From CAVOGJ01 sp963700865 (lineage in GTDB: Bacteria > Planctomycetota > Planctomycetia > Pirellulales > Pirellulaceae): a stretch of 64,000 nt of DNA. The position numbers were made by a program, and so were the translations under genes. This document shows positions 17,500-27,339 of the stretch, piece after piece (within the stretch, counting starts at the first letter, position 1; the number at the start of each line of letters is the position of its first letter). The notes below the pieces were generated by a model. The model saw nothing but the letters and a program-made list of their open reading frames with translations. It made no database searches and was not told the DNA's origin. Location of the stretch: the NCBI GenBank assembly GCA_963700865.1, contig CAVOZC010000007.1, forward strand, positions 124,001 through 188,000. The letters run 5' to 3'.

Positions 17500-19563
17500 C
17501 TACGCGTTCACGTCCGATGGCGAATCAATCGTGCTGCCCGTCTGATGAATGACTTCGCTCACGACACGCGTGTCCGTGGCGTCACGCACCTCAGATGCCC
17601 CGGCCCGACTAAGCACTGACTCGTATGCAAGATGAACCGGTTCGACTTGCAGTGAAGAATATTCAAACCGTTGCTTGACATAAACAGCCTGATCGTCGGG
17701 ACGAAAATGAATATCGCCAGATGGCTTAAAATGCCCGTTCAAATCGCCATCCACGACGTTGCCCGCAAAATAGATTTGCGAAGCATCCTTGGCCCAAAAG
17801 ACTTCATAGGGATCAAAGTCGCCAATCGAAGGGCCGGCGATATACACGTTGTTTTCGATATTCCCCTCAGATAGTTGATTGCCCGCAACGTCCTTGCCCA
17901 CGGAGGTCGGCATCGAAGAAGACCAGTCATAGATGATGTTGTTTGACATTTCAAAGACGCTGCCATCGTTGATTCGCGGCATGCGAAAACTGCCATGGGC
18001 GATCAGGTTGTGATGGAGCGAAATGGATGAGCGGTCCGCCAGCACGGCATATCCATGCAGTCCGCTCGGATGACTCGAATGCTCCAGTGGTTCCGAGAGT
18101 ATGCTCCACTGAACGGTGACATTTTCCACTCGCGCCGTGTTAAACAACTCATCGATGGCCCAGGAGAGCGAGACGTGATCGATCATGATGTCCTCGGAAT
18201 CGATGATCGTCAGCGCGTCATGAGTTCGGGGATTGTAGGGGTCTTCATCGCCGGGGCGAATTCTCACGTAACGCATGATGATATCGTGCGTGTCCTGAAG
18301 TACGACGGTCTGGCCCGTAATGGTGATCCCTTCCCCAGGCGCCTTCTGACCGGTAATCGTCAAAAAAGGTTTCTTGATATACAAGCGTGATTGCAAGTTG
18401 ATCTCGCCGCTGACGGCAAACTCAATCGTTCTGGGGCCAGTAGCCGATTCAATGCCGTACCGCAACGAGCCTTTTCCGTTGTCATTGAGATTTTCGACGA
18501 CGTACAGGTCTCCGCCGCGCCCGCCCTGGGCATAAGCCCCCAGGCCCTCGGCGCCGGGAAAGGCCAACGGTCGCCCCATTGAGGACTCGGTTTCGGGTGG
18601 CGTCCACGGAAATGCCGGCTCGGCTTCGGTGACGGCGGCGATGGCCGCGGCCATCGCCTCGCGATCCGCGTCCTTGGATTCCTGCAGCGGTACACCGCTG
18701 CCCGCCAGGCGATCCATCAGCCGTGCTCCCTGAGAAGCAAAAAATCGTCGCGGTACCGATTGCACGGCGGCAATGGTCAAATCGTAGGGGCTGACCGTGC
18801 CCTGCGTCGGCAAAACCACGGCGTAATACGTGCCTGGCGTCAGCTCGGTCGATAACGCCTCGGCTTGCGGACGTGCACCGGCGGCCCCCGCGATTCCCTT
18901 GCCCACCATCTCTCCCGTGGCGGAAATCACGTACAGGTCCAGTCCTTGCTCGTGGTGGCCCAATTCGAAGCGGACTTCGCCCAGCTGTTGGATCTCCACC
19001 TCGTAGTAGTCAAGTGGATCGGCAGTGGTGATCGAATCGTGAAACGTGGGGCGGGACAGTAGGTCTGTGACTTTGCGGGCGGCAAGTGGCGTATTGCCGG
19101 CCGCATCCAGCGGCGGTTTGTTGAGGGACGTCGCCTGCAGCGTCAAATCATAACTCGTACCCGCGTGCCGATAACCCCGCACCTGGACGAAATACTCGCC
19201 CATTTCCAACGGGCCAGCGATCCGTTCCTGGGCGGCGCCCGCCGTTAACGAATCACCGATCCGCTGGCCAAAACGGTCATAAAGAAACAAGTCCACATCG
19301 CGGGCCGCGCCCGCCAGTTGGACATCGACGTTGCTTTCTTCCGCAAGCTGAAAGCGATAAAAATCTTGACGGTCGAAAAGGCCCACCTCACCTTTCGCGG
19401 CAGCCCCACCATCAAGGATGCCAAGATCGTTGGCGGTCGAAAGCTGGTTGTCACTGGTCTCAGCCAGAAAGACGTCGACGCGACAAGGGATACAAGTGGC
19501 ATTGGCGGACAGTACCCGCCGAGGCTCAAGGGTTTCGACCGAAAGAAATCGTCGTCTTGGCAT
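17500..19563 (-). CDS. Secreted pectate-lyase-like protein with two PPC-type domains and LEPR signal
   Basis: 687 residues. The N-terminus RRRFLSVETLEPRRVLSANA is the planctomycete LEPR-type export signal. Two pre-peptidase C-terminal-like beta domains follow (about residues 50-145 and 165-265), each with a DFYRFQL or DYYEVEI core. From about 330 (FPGAEGLGAYAQGGRGGDLY) the protein is a parallel beta-helix with the pectate lyase C-like pattern: GSLRYGIESATGPRTIEFAVSG, TITGQKAPGEGITI, IIMRYVRIRPGD, IMIDHVSLSWAIDE. It may degrade an acidic polysaccharide; activity is not proven, and many paralogues exist in planctomycetes. The gene runs leftward and ends just before the N-ATPase operon start. 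Confidence 0.82.
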   Translation of the reverse strand: MPRRRFLSVETLEPRRVLSANATCIPCRVDVFLAETSDNQLSTANDLGILDGGAAAKGEVGLFDRQDFYRFQLAEESNVDVQLAGAARDVDLFLYDRFGQRIGDSLTAGAAQERIAGPLEMGEYFVQVRGYRHAGTSYDLTLQATSLNKPPLDAAGNTPLAARKVTDLLSRPTFHDSITTADPLDYYEVEIQQLGEVRFELGHHEQGLDLYVISATGEMVGKGIAGAAGARPQAEALSTELTPGTYYAVVLPTQGTVSPYDLTIAAVQSVPRRFFASQGARLMDRLAGSGVPLQESKDADREAMAAAIAAVTEAEPAFPWTPPETESSMGRPLAFPGAEGLGAYAQGGRGGDLYVVENLNDNGKGSLRYGIESATGPRTIEFAVSGEINLQSRLYIKKPFLTITGQKAPGEGITITGQTVVLQDTHDIIMRYVRIRPGDEDPYNPRTHDALTIIDSEDIMIDHVSLSWAIDELFNTARVENVTVQWSILSEPLEHSSHPSGLHGYAVLADRSSISLHHNLIAHGSFRMPRINDGSVFEMSNNIIYDWSSSMPTSVGKDVAGNQLSEGNIENNVYIAGPSIGDFDPYEVFWAKDASQIYFAGNVVDGDLNGHFKPSGDIHFRPDDQAVYVKQRFEYSSLQVEPVHLAYESVLSRAGASEVRDATDTRVVSEVIHQTGSTIDSPSDVNA

Positions 19564-19908
19564 CAGCTTGCCTCCTCAGTCAATCTTGCAGCCCCAAGCT
19601 GGCAAGTGTGTCAAAAGTGAGATCATCTCGCCAGCGTTGTCTCGGCTCTTTTAACAAGTTGAGGATTCTGCGGCAATTTTTTTCCGAGCGGGCGGCTGAA
19701 GCGCGGGTATACCCGCTGCCAGCAGTGGTAGTTCGTTGGGAGAGCCCGCACCGAAAGAGACGACGGCTGGCGGCCTATCGCGCACCTGGCGCAGTTGGAA
19801 TATGGCGCCGGTTGGAAATTCAGAATACCGCGGGTCAGGTGGTTGGCGGCAGCAGAATCAAGGTGAAGCGCCAATCAGCAGTGCGGTTCCTGAAAGGGAT
19901 AGGCGGGA
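19564..19908. promoter_or_regulatory. Divergent intergenic region with a 14-bp perfect palindrome
   Basis: The 345-base gap separates the leftward pectate-lyase-like gene and the rightward membrane protein, so both promoters should lie here. GCGGGTATACCCGC at 19703-19716 is a perfect palindrome and a candidate operator. Nothing else is recognised. Confidence 0.3.
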
Positions 19909-20913
19909 GTGGTACGATGCGTCCGATTCGGTCAGGGCGTCGCAGATACTTCGCGCGTTGTCTTGTCCAGGGTACCCCACTTCGTGTTTTCATTCATCGC
20001 TAAGTACGCATCGCCGGTCTACGACTTCCTGGATAGTCCAGCGTGGAGGCAGCGGCTGGAACAAACCGTTGTGGTGTTCGCCACCTACGGCTTCTTGGTT
20101 CATCTGCTGCTGATATTTCTCGCCCGCAATTTCCCCTTACTCGGCACCGGTTTGCTGGCCGGGCTGAACCGTAACTTTCTGCATGCGGTTTACACGCCGT
20201 TCAGCTTCATCCTTTTTTACGAAGTACTGCTGCTTGTTCTCGCCTTGCCAAAGTCTCACACCAGTTCCATTGGCAAACAGTATGAGATCATCTCGCTAAT
20301 TATCGTCCGTCGTGTCTTCAAGGACATTGGCGAGTTTCGAGATCTGGAAAGCTGGCTCACTCAAACCGACGCGACCCGCATGGTGCTGCTTGATATGGCG
20401 GGCGCCGCTGCCACCTTCTTAGTCGTGGCCCTCTTCTACCGCTTGCGACAAACGGTGGTCAAATCGTCGACGCATCGCAACCTCGAGGGTTTCATTCGGC
20501 TCAAGAAAACGGTCGCCTTGCTGTTGAGCGGATTACTGTTTCTACTGGCGGGTTTCAGTATGTTGACGTGGATCGCCTCGCTGCGCCCTCAGGCATTCGC
20601 TCCGCAGAATTTAGATGTCTTCTTTTTCCCGCTATTCTTCGAGTGCATGATTTTTACCGACGTCTTCCTGCTTATCGTCTCGATCTCGTACTATGATCGC
20701 TATCACTACGTGTTTCGTAACGCGGGCTTTGTAATTTCAACGGTGCTGCTTCGATTCTCGTTGTCGACCACGAAGCCTTACGACGTGGCGCTAGCGATCG
20801 TCGCGATGCTCTATGGTCTGATCGTGCTGACCATCTTCGCCTATTTCACGTGGACGAACACCGCACGAGCCGCCGACATCGCCAAAAACAATGGTATCGA
20901 ACCCACGGCCTAA
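19909..20913 (+). CDS. Hypothetical multi-pass membrane protein
   Basis: A 334-residue protein with about seven hydrophobic segments, among them VVVFATYGFLVHLLLIFLA, FSFILFYEVLLLVLALP, VALLLSGLLFLLAGFSML and VALAIVAMLYGLIVLTIFAYF. A cytoplasmic loop with RVFKDIGEFRDLESW lies after the second pair. The start is uncertain: GTG at 19909 gives the full frame, but no clear ribosome site is seen and a later start near VFSFIAKYASPVYDFL is possible. No function recognised. Confidence 0.55.
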   Translation: MVRCVRFGQGVADTSRVVLSRVPHFVFSFIAKYASPVYDFLDSPAWRQRLEQTVVVFATYGFLVHLLLIFLARNFPLLGTGLLAGLNRNFLHAVYTPFSFILFYEVLLLVLALPKSHTSSIGKQYEIISLIIVRRVFKDIGEFRDLESWLTQTDATRMVLLDMAGAAATFLVVALFYRLRQTVVKSSTHRNLEGFIRLKKTVALLLSGLLFLLAGFSMLTWIASLRPQAFAPQNLDVFFFPLFFECMIFTDVFLLIVSISYYDRYHYVFRNAGFVISTVLLRFSLSTTKPYDVALAIVAMLYGLIVLTIFAYFTWTNTARAADIAKNNGIEPTA

Positions 20914-20954
20914 AAGGCGAATTTGTGGATGCGATCGCTCCATTCGCCCTGAAA

Positions 20955-23306
20955 TCAGAGAAGCGGCAACGCGTTACGGAATCGCCGCTTGAGCACCACC
21001 ACCCATCCGACCACCACCCAGAATGACATCGCCGATGGCTCGGGCACCGGCCGCGTGGCCGATTGGAATTTGTGGCTGTTCCAGATGTTGAAATCCGAGA
21101 CGTCGACGAATCCGTCGGCGCTAAAGTCGCCGCCGCACCAGCCCGCCGCGTTTTCAAACTTGTGGCTGTTCCAGATGTTGAAATCCGAGACATCGACAAA
21201 GCCGTCCAGATTGGCGTCGCCGGCAAGGTAGGCTGCCCCCGTCGAGGTCTTGCGGGAGCCCGCCTCGACCAACCACAACTCCAGATCGGTGCCGTTCACC
21301 GCTCCGTCACCGCTCAAGTCAAAACTGGCCGAGTTGCTACCGGCTGCGATCTCCGCCACGAGGGCATCGATGTCGTCACAGTCGTAGTCTCCATCGATGT
21401 CGAAATCGCCCGGTCCACTAAAAAAAGTGGTCGCGAACTGATAGGCGTCGTTACCGATGGCCGACCCCATGATGCGGCCCGCAAAGTCATCCGCCGGCAC
21501 GTGAATGCCACCCCAGAGACGAGAAATGCCCGCCTCGTCGGCCGCATCAAAATACGTAGCCCACTGCAGAGTTACCGGCTCCGTGGGGCCGATCTCGAAA
21601 TCGAGAAAATCCGTGTCAAAGGTGGCTTCCCCCAGTCCCCCTGGGAAAAATTCACTACCGGTCATGAGTGCCAGCACTTCGGCAGCCGCACGGCTGAATG
21701 TGCTGTGCCCCGACACATACGCAGCGAAGGCGGGAGTGACGAAATTGTCACTCTGATAGGGAACCCAGTTTTGAGCCAGAATCCAGTCGGTGCCGCTCAA
21801 TTGGGTCGTCGGGTCGTCCGGTTCGTGATTCCAAGCCTTAATGGCGACCTTGCCGATCAGGTCCGCCTCGCTGAAGTTGAAGAGAAAATTTCCGTCGCCA
21901 TCCTGATTGGCATTGTCAAACACATTGCGATGTTTGCCGTTCGGCATGATCGATGCGGCCGTAATGAGTTCGATTTCCTCTGGGATCAACGGCAAACCAT
22001 CCGGATGAAATGAGGGGAGTCCAGGATCCGACGATTGCCCCAGACTGCCTTGGTAGCGTATTTTGGTGATGGGGCGCACATAATCGTACTCTGCCTTGGC
22101 ACCCCAGGCCGCGACGGCTCCGTCATGGACGGCACCATTCAAGGCGAGGTAGACCTTGACATCCCATTGAAGATCATCGACTTCGGGCCCCAGGCCACCA
22201 ATGCGTTTTTCAAAATCGGGATGATCGGCCACTTGATTCGCCAAGACGTTCCAATGGCCGGGGGGTGTTTCTGAATGCGGGCCATCCGCCCAGAACTCGG
22301 CCAGGATCCGCCCGTAATCGGCCGTCTTTACAAAATTGTCGGCGTAGGGCTGGCCGGTCGCCGGATTCAGCGCGTACCCCTGGCTGACATGGGTCCCCAA
22401 GGGCCGGTTGCCGTTGACTTTCGGCGAAATATTGATCGTCGTCGCTCCCGGCCCCTGCGTCGGATCCAGGGAATGGCTGTACTGGATCAGCAATCGCGTG
22501 TCATCACGATACTCCTGGTCGCCGACCCCATGCAGTTGCGGGGGAGCCCCCGGGTCCAGGTCCGACCAGGTGTGGGGGCCCGAGCTACCGTTGCGGCCCA
22601 TCGCAAACGGCGTCACCCCTCCCCAATGAGGGCTGACAAATTGCTGTAAATCAAACCCATCGAGTCCATTTTGGGTGAGCGCCGAATCGATATAGAGCGG
22701 CTGCCACCGATTGGGATTGGTCAGCGGGTTTGAAAAAAGCGGCAGGACATCAGGATAGTCGACGGTCATGGGCGCGTTCACCGGCTGATAGCCGGTCGTG
22801 TCCGCATAGTGATTGGCCTCGTTCGCGCCGTCGTTGATGGTCTGGGAGAGTATCTGAGCGGCGATGCGGTTACCAATGGCGGCGGGCGAATTCCCCATCG
22901 TGGTCGTGATGGCAGCGTCGTAGCCGAGCGAGTTCATCACGTTGTTGAAAATGGCTTGCGAGGCGGGTGGATTGTTGGCGATCGCATAGCGCTGCGTGAG
23001 GACTCGGTAAGCCGCGTAGCTGATCGCCTCGTCCCGCGCCGCCGCCACGTCCCCAGTCGTGTGCTTTTCGGTGAAGAAGAGTCCCTTCGAGCCTTGATCA
23101 AAGGTCGCCCAGGCATCGTACATCGCGGCCGACGAATGATAGAGATTGCGCGAGTGGACGGTCGGTGCCGGGAAGTCAATCCGGATGGCGTCCAGGAGGG
23201 CCTCGTTCCATTGCCGAGCCACCGATTGCGCCGGACAAGAAGCGGTCCAGCTTAGCGGGATCAGTATCGCCAATAATGCGGCGCAACGGAGGATTGAGGA
23301 CTTCAT
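20955..23306 (-). CDS. Vanadium-haloperoxidase/PAP2-superfamily secreted protein with dockerin-like repeats and PEP-CTERM tail
   Basis: 783 residues from an ATG at 23306 (MKSSILRCAALLAILIPLSW, a signal peptide); the frame is open further upstream but without a good start. The catalytic part has the vanadate/phosphate-binding elements AEYDYVRPITKIRYQG, YVSGHSTFSRAAAEVL and SRLWGGIHVPADDFAG. From about residue 635 comes a 130-residue module of four Ca-binding dockerin-like repeats (two of them DGFVDVSDFNIWNSHKF), then VPEPS and a single membrane helix with a basic end (LKRRF), i.e. a PEP-CTERM sorting signal. The same module ends two other proteins in this window. Substrate (halide or phosphate) is unknown. 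Confidence 0.82.
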   Translation of the reverse strand: MKSSILRCAALLAILIPLSWTASCPAQSVARQWNEALLDAIRIDFPAPTVHSRNLYHSSAAMYDAWATFDQGSKGLFFTEKHTTGDVAAARDEAISYAAYRVLTQRYAIANNPPASQAIFNNVMNSLGYDAAITTTMGNSPAAIGNRIAAQILSQTINDGANEANHYADTTGYQPVNAPMTVDYPDVLPLFSNPLTNPNRWQPLYIDSALTQNGLDGFDLQQFVSPHWGGVTPFAMGRNGSSGPHTWSDLDPGAPPQLHGVGDQEYRDDTRLLIQYSHSLDPTQGPGATTINISPKVNGNRPLGTHVSQGYALNPATGQPYADNFVKTADYGRILAEFWADGPHSETPPGHWNVLANQVADHPDFEKRIGGLGPEVDDLQWDVKVYLALNGAVHDGAVAAWGAKAEYDYVRPITKIRYQGSLGQSSDPGLPSFHPDGLPLIPEEIELITAASIMPNGKHRNVFDNANQDGDGNFLFNFSEADLIGKVAIKAWNHEPDDPTTQLSGTDWILAQNWVPYQSDNFVTPAFAAYVSGHSTFSRAAAEVLALMTGSEFFPGGLGEATFDTDFLDFEIGPTEPVTLQWATYFDAADEAGISRLWGGIHVPADDFAGRIMGSAIGNDAYQFATTFFSGPGDFDIDGDYDCDDIDALVAEIAAGSNSASFDLSGDGAVNGTDLELWLVEAGSRKTSTGAAYLAGDANLDGFVDVSDFNIWNSHKFENAAGWCGGDFSADGFVDVSDFNIWNSHKFQSATRPVPEPSAMSFWVVVGWVVVLKRRFRNALPLL

Positions 23307-23530
23307 CACGAGGCGACTCGGAGAGGCAGATCCAAGGGAAGGTAACCATCCTTCCAGTCTAACCATAGCCCGCGTTTTTCCCAGCAAGTCGTCAACAAAT
23401 CCCTTCGCATTTTCCGCGAGATGGTGTGGTGGCCGTACCGAATGGGGCGATGGTCCGCACTTGCCGCGAGCCGTCACGACGGGATGATCGTCGCGGCAAG
23501 CTGCCAGGCACGAATCTGCGAGTGACACAC

Positions 23531-23563
23531 AAAAAAAACGCTGCCTTGACGTATCAAGGCAGC
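23531..23563 (-). terminator. Rho-independent terminator of the DUF1559 gene
   Basis: GCTGCCTTGA-CGTA-TCAAGGCAGC at 23540-23563 is a perfect 10-bp stem. On the leftward strand it is followed by eight T's (A's at 23531-23538). It lies about 36 bases after the stop at 23599. Confidence 0.9.
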
Positions 23564-23598
23564 GCGGATGTCGTTAGACAATTGCGTGCAACGTGCGA

Positions 23599-24738
23599 CT
23601 AGTTGTCGGTGTTGACCGCTTCGCCTCCGGCTCGGGTAGCCAGGGCACAGTAGACGCCCCAGTCGATTTCAATCGGGATCGATTGCGTGTGGTTGTCGCC
23701 AAACGCGTGGATCACGATTCCCGAGTGCTCACTCGAAGGACCCCAGAGACGCTGAAACGTCTGCCCGGAATTTCCCAGGCTGGCGATCTTGTAAACCCGT
23801 GAGGTCGTCGACACATTCGTGGGATCCGGACCGTACTGCATGGCATGGACGACGGTGGCCGGTGTTTCCCAAATGCGATCCCCGTTCTGGTCAGAAACCA
23901 GATATGGCATATCGAGCGGCAAGGACGTGACCCACGTCGTCGCACCGTCATACCAGGAGTTCATGATCTCCTCTTTCGACTCGGTAACCATGATGGTCTT
24001 TGAAGTGCCGTCTGAGATATCGCCGATGCGGGCACCACGACCCTTGTTCAAGGCCGAGGCAACTTGCAAAGCGCCGTTATCCTGCAGCTTTTGCGGATTC
24101 GCACCGTTGATCGTGCCAAAATGGGTGCCGACCATCGCGCAATACGTTCCCACGCCGACATCTTTGCCGAAGGTCCCTACGGGGTAGAAACCTTCACCAT
24201 CCGTCGATTCGTCACCCGCAAAACTGGGGCAGACAAACGGAGAAATCTGGGCCGTGGCCACGTGCGGGTTGGTCGCGTTGACCGTACCGGCACCACTCAG
24301 GGTCGCCGTGTTGGCAAAGGCACCGGCTCTCAGCTGTTGGGTTCCCGCCTTGATCTTGTCGAAAAGTGCCTGTTCTTCGATGTACGGTAGGATACGCACG
24401 AGCCAACTGAATCCGCCTGTAATGCCGGAGTTGGCCACGGGCGAGTTCGCCGCGGCGGGTGGAATATTCAAAATACCCCAGGGCGCGGCCGCCGTACCGG
24501 CAGGATAGTTCAAACCGTTCCGATAATCCGCAGCCACGGGGAAACGCTGCGTGGCCGACTCGTGATTAAGTAAGGCCAAGCCGAGCTGACGAGCATTGTT
24601 GATGCAACCATTACGACGGGCCGCTTCGCGAGCCTGCTGCACGGCGGGCAACAACAGCGCCACCAAGATGCCGATGATGGCAATCACCACCAGCAGTTCG
24701 ACGAGGGTAAATCCTCGTCTGCGCAAAAACTTATCCAT
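23599..24738 (-). CDS. DUF1559 pilin-like (type II pseudopilin) protein
   Basis: 379 residues from the ATG at 24738. The prepilin signal is MDKFLRRRGFTLVELLVVIA with Gly before Phe and Glu at +5, followed by LLLPAVQQAREAARR, the planctomycete DUF1559 hallmark. The C-terminal part has SDGTSKTIMVTES and the ending with an H-x-x-G-x-N/D-like motif (EHSGIVIHAFGDNH) typical of the family. It is a standalone gene with its own terminator. Probably exported and assembled into pilus- or T2SS-like structures; role otherwise unknown. Confidence 0.92.
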   Translation of the reverse strand: MDKFLRRRGFTLVELLVVIAIIGILVALLLPAVQQAREAARRNGCINNARQLGLALLNHESATQRFPVAADYRNGLNYPAGTAAAPWGILNIPPAAANSPVANSGITGGFSWLVRILPYIEEQALFDKIKAGTQQLRAGAFANTATLSGAGTVNATNPHVATAQISPFVCPSFAGDESTDGEGFYPVGTFGKDVGVGTYCAMVGTHFGTINGANPQKLQDNGALQVASALNKGRGARIGDISDGTSKTIMVTESKEEIMNSWYDGATTWVTSLPLDMPYLVSDQNGDRIWETPATVVHAMQYGPDPTNVSTTSRVYKIASLGNSGQTFQRLWGPSSEHSGIVIHAFGDNHTQSIPIEIDWGVYCALATRAGGEAVNTDN

Positions 24739-25007
24739 CACCACCTCCACAAGAAAAAAGAAATAAATGAAGCCGGTACCGCGGTTCGCACCGCTTTGCC
24801 ACTCCCTTCCGCTCCTGGGACGAAGCTCGATAGGTAGAGAGCCCGCCCGCAAGTTTTACCGCACCTCCATTGGACACTTTGGGTGAAGGAAAGTCAACCA
24901 GATGGCAAAATGCCGGGTTTTTTGGCAGATCTGCGGGTCGGCATGGATTTGGCCTCCGACAGATCCCCCGACTGGTCAACGGTTAAATCGAGTGTTCAGA
25001 TATTCCC

Positions 25008-26285
25008 ATGACCCCGAGCGAATTTGCCATCCATGTCGTGCGTCAACTCCGCCAGGCCGGCCACCAGGCCCTCTGGGCAGGGGGCTGCGTGCGGGACCAG
25101 TTGATGGGATTCGAACCGCAGGACTACGACGTCGCCACTTCGGCGACGCCCGAGCAGGTGAGGCAGCTGTTCGGGAAACGACGGACGCTGGCGATTGGCG
25201 AGGCCTTTGGCGTCATTGTGGTGTTGGGGCCCAAATCAGCTGGACAGATCGAAGTTGCCACCTTTCGTCAGGATCTCGGCTATTCGGATGGTCGCCGTCC
25301 GGATGCCGTCGCCTTTAGTTCGCCCGCAGAGGATGCCCAGCGGCGCGATTTTACGATCAACGGGATGTTTTACGATCCTCTTACCGCGCAACCGCTTGAC
25401 TACGTGGGCGGGCGTGAGGACCTCGACCGGGGCATCATCCGGGCCATTGGCCAGCCGGAAGCGCGGTTTGCCGAGGACAAGTTGCGGATGCTCCGCGCTG
25501 TGCGGTTTGCCGCGACATTCGACTTTATCATCGAACCGGCCACCCTGGCGGCGATTCGACGTCAGCCCGATGCCCTCCGCGTAGTCAGTGGCGAGCGGAT
25601 TGCCGTCGAGCTGCGACGCACGCTTTGTCCTCCCCATCGGGAACGCGGTTTTCGGTTGTTGCACACGACGGGGCTGCTCCCCGTACTGTTGCCGGACAGT
25701 CAAACGGTGTTCGCAAATCACGAGGTCTTCGAACGAACGGCCAGCCGGCTGGCTCATCTGCCCAGCGAAACGGAATTCGCGTTGCCTTTGGCGGCCATCC
25801 TACGTGCCGCCAGTGACGCGGAGCAGCCGTGGGAATGGTTGCGTGCGACGAGTGCCTGGTGGAAGCTGACGAAGCGCGAGGTGTCCTTGACGCGGTGGCT
25901 GTTACAGAACCTGCCGATCATCTCCGCGGCGGATCGACTCCCCTGGCCACGCGTCCAGCCGCTCCTGGTCCATGCGGATGCCACACCGCTGCTTGATTTC
26001 GCGTCCGCGGTGTGCCAGGCCGAGCACGAATCGCCCAGCGGTTTGGAATTTTGCCGCGCACAGCTCGCACTGCCGGCGGCCCAGCTCAATCCGCCCCGCT
26101 TGCTGGACGGTCATGACCTGCAGCAGTTGGGACTCGCCAGCGGTCCCGCCTTTGCTCGTATCCTGCAGGCCGTTCGCGATGCCCAGCTGACGGGCGACAT
26201 CACCGACAAACCGGCCGCGTTGCGGTGGGCCGCGGCCCAGCTGCGGCGGGGCACCGACACCGACGATCGCGCCGGTCCGGCGTGA
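25008..26285 (+). CDS. cca: CCA-adding tRNA nucleotidyltransferase / poly(A) polymerase family
   Basis: 425 residues. The nucleotidyltransferase head domain shows GGCVRDQLMGFEPQDYDVATSA (G-G-x-V-R-D and D-x-D), then RRDFTINGMFYDP, DYVGGREDLDRGIIRAIG and RFAEDKLRMLRAVRFAA, i.e. motifs A to E of class II CCA enzymes. The C-terminal half is helical, as in the neck/body. It may be CCA-adding or poly(A) polymerase; sequence alone does not separate these. Downstream is a separate membrane-protein gene on the same strand (168 bases away). Confidence 0.92.
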   Translation: MTPSEFAIHVVRQLRQAGHQALWAGGCVRDQLMGFEPQDYDVATSATPEQVRQLFGKRRTLAIGEAFGVIVVLGPKSAGQIEVATFRQDLGYSDGRRPDAVAFSSPAEDAQRRDFTINGMFYDPLTAQPLDYVGGREDLDRGIIRAIGQPEARFAEDKLRMLRAVRFAATFDFIIEPATLAAIRRQPDALRVVSGERIAVELRRTLCPPHRERGFRLLHTTGLLPVLLPDSQTVFANHEVFERTASRLAHLPSETEFALPLAAILRAASDAEQPWEWLRATSAWWKLTKREVSLTRWLLQNLPIISAADRLPWPRVQPLLVHADATPLLDFASAVCQAEHESPSGLEFCRAQLALPAAQLNPPRLLDGHDLQQLGLASGPAFARILQAVRDAQLTGDITDKPAALRWAAAQLRRGTDTDDRAGPA

Positions 26286-26453
26286 CCTGAGCCGGCGAGG
26301 GATGGGTGACCGGAAAACGACGTGGCGGAAGGCCGCAGGTAGACAAGTCGCGTTTCGCCACCTAGGATCGTCGGTCATGCGGCGGCAGCGGAATGGCCGC
26401 CAAGAGTCGATATCACCGCGGAAGCCCCAGGTCCCCTTTGGAGTCCACCATCG

Positions 26454-26948
26454 ATGCTTGTTGATTTGTTGTGGCGCTGGATGCACATCTTTGCGGCGGT
26501 CGCGCTGGCGGGTGGTACCTTCTTCCTGGCATGGGTGTGGGCCCCAGCCATGGGTTCGGTCACGGCCGAGGAGCGCGAGCAACTCTTCGCTCGCTTTCGC
26601 AAACCGTGGTCGATGCTGATCATGGTCAGTACTCTGTTCCTGCTCGTCAGCGGGCTGTGGAATGCCATCACGAATATCCAACAGTATGAACTGCCGAAAG
26701 CCTATCACGGTTTGGTGGTCGTCAAGCTGCTTGTAGCGCTCGCCCTGTTCTTCCTGGCAGCACGGATCGCCGGACGTTCCGAGGGGGCCGTGCGAACGCG
26801 GCTGCAAATGGGGAAGTGGCTGCACATTGCGGCGGTGCTGGCCGTGCTGCTGATCGGTATGGGAGGCTTTATGAAATGCCTCGATCACGTCCCCAAAGCC
26901 GCGACTACCGGCGATGAAGTCGTGATAACGGAATCGATCCCAAGGTAA
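26454..26948 (+). CDS. CopD-like small membrane protein
   Basis: 164 residues with four helices: LLWRWMHIFAAVALAGGTFFLAW, WSMLIMVSTLFLLVSGLW, AYHGLVVVKLLVALALFFLAA and WLHIAAVLAVLLIGMGGF. His residues in helices 1, 3 and 4 (WMH, YHG, LH) fit the haem/Cu-related CopD or DUF-type cytochrome-like fold. GGAG lies about ten bases before the ATG. Function beyond that is not known. Confidence 0.55.
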   Translation: MLVDLLWRWMHIFAAVALAGGTFFLAWVWAPAMGSVTAEEREQLFARFRKPWSMLIMVSTLFLLVSGLWNAITNIQQYELPKAYHGLVVVKLLVALALFFLAARIAGRSEGAVRTRLQMGKWLHIAAVLAVLLIGMGGFMKCLDHVPKAATTGDEVVITESIPR

Positions 26949-26979
26949 ATCTCGCCCGCATCGCCCGCTCCGAGGACAT

Positions 26980-27150
26980 ATGGACAAGAAAGCCAAGAAG
27001 AAGATCGACGTGCTGCGGCAGCGAATTCATAAGTTGCAGCAGCAACTGTCAGGCGCTCGACAACAGGATGACGAGCCGGGGGAAATTGAGCGATTGGAAA
27101 AAGAGATCGCCGACTGTCAGGCGGAGATTGACAGGCTGAAGGCCAGCTAG
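26980..27150 (+). CDS. Small coiled-coil protein, 56 residues
   Basis: ATG at 26980 preceded by GAGGA; stop TAG at 27148-27150. The product begins MDKKAKKKIDVLRQRIHK and continues with heptad-like Leu/Ile spacing (LQQQLSGA, IERLEKEIADCQAEIDRLK), so it should form a coiled coil with a basic start. It begins 31 bases after the CopD-like gene and may be cotranscribed. No recognised family. Confidence 0.75.
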   Translation: MDKKAKKKIDVLRQRIHKLQQQLSGARQQDDEPGEIERLEKEIADCQAEIDRLKAS

Positions 27151-27162
27151 GGATTTTGGAGT

Positions 27163-27334
27163 GCGGCGCTGCTTCGCCGCATCGGCCGGCCGGAACTGTG
27201 GCACGAGCGACTGTAGCAGGATTCCCCAGCACCGGACCCGCGCCGCCGGTTGGGAACGCACTACGTCGCCGAACTCGCAAGAGTTTGATCGCTTTGATAC
27301 CGGGATCGACTGTGGCAGGATGCCCCAGCCACCG
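27163..27334. repeat. GC hairpin and two diverged copies of a short repeat
   Basis: GCGGCG-CTGCTT-CGCCGC at 27163-27180 follows the small coiled-coil gene. CGACTGTAGCAGGATTCCCC at 27208 recurs as CGACTGTGGCAGGATGCCCC at 27307, both continuing with CAGC(C)ACCG. These are remnants of a dispersed repeat between convergent genes. Confidence 0.5.
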
Positions 27335-27339
27335 TGGAA

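Noticed and set aside
25902..26996. Leftward 364-codon frame opposite cca and the CopD-like gene
   Set aside because: It spans two well-supported genes on the other strand and shows no domain.
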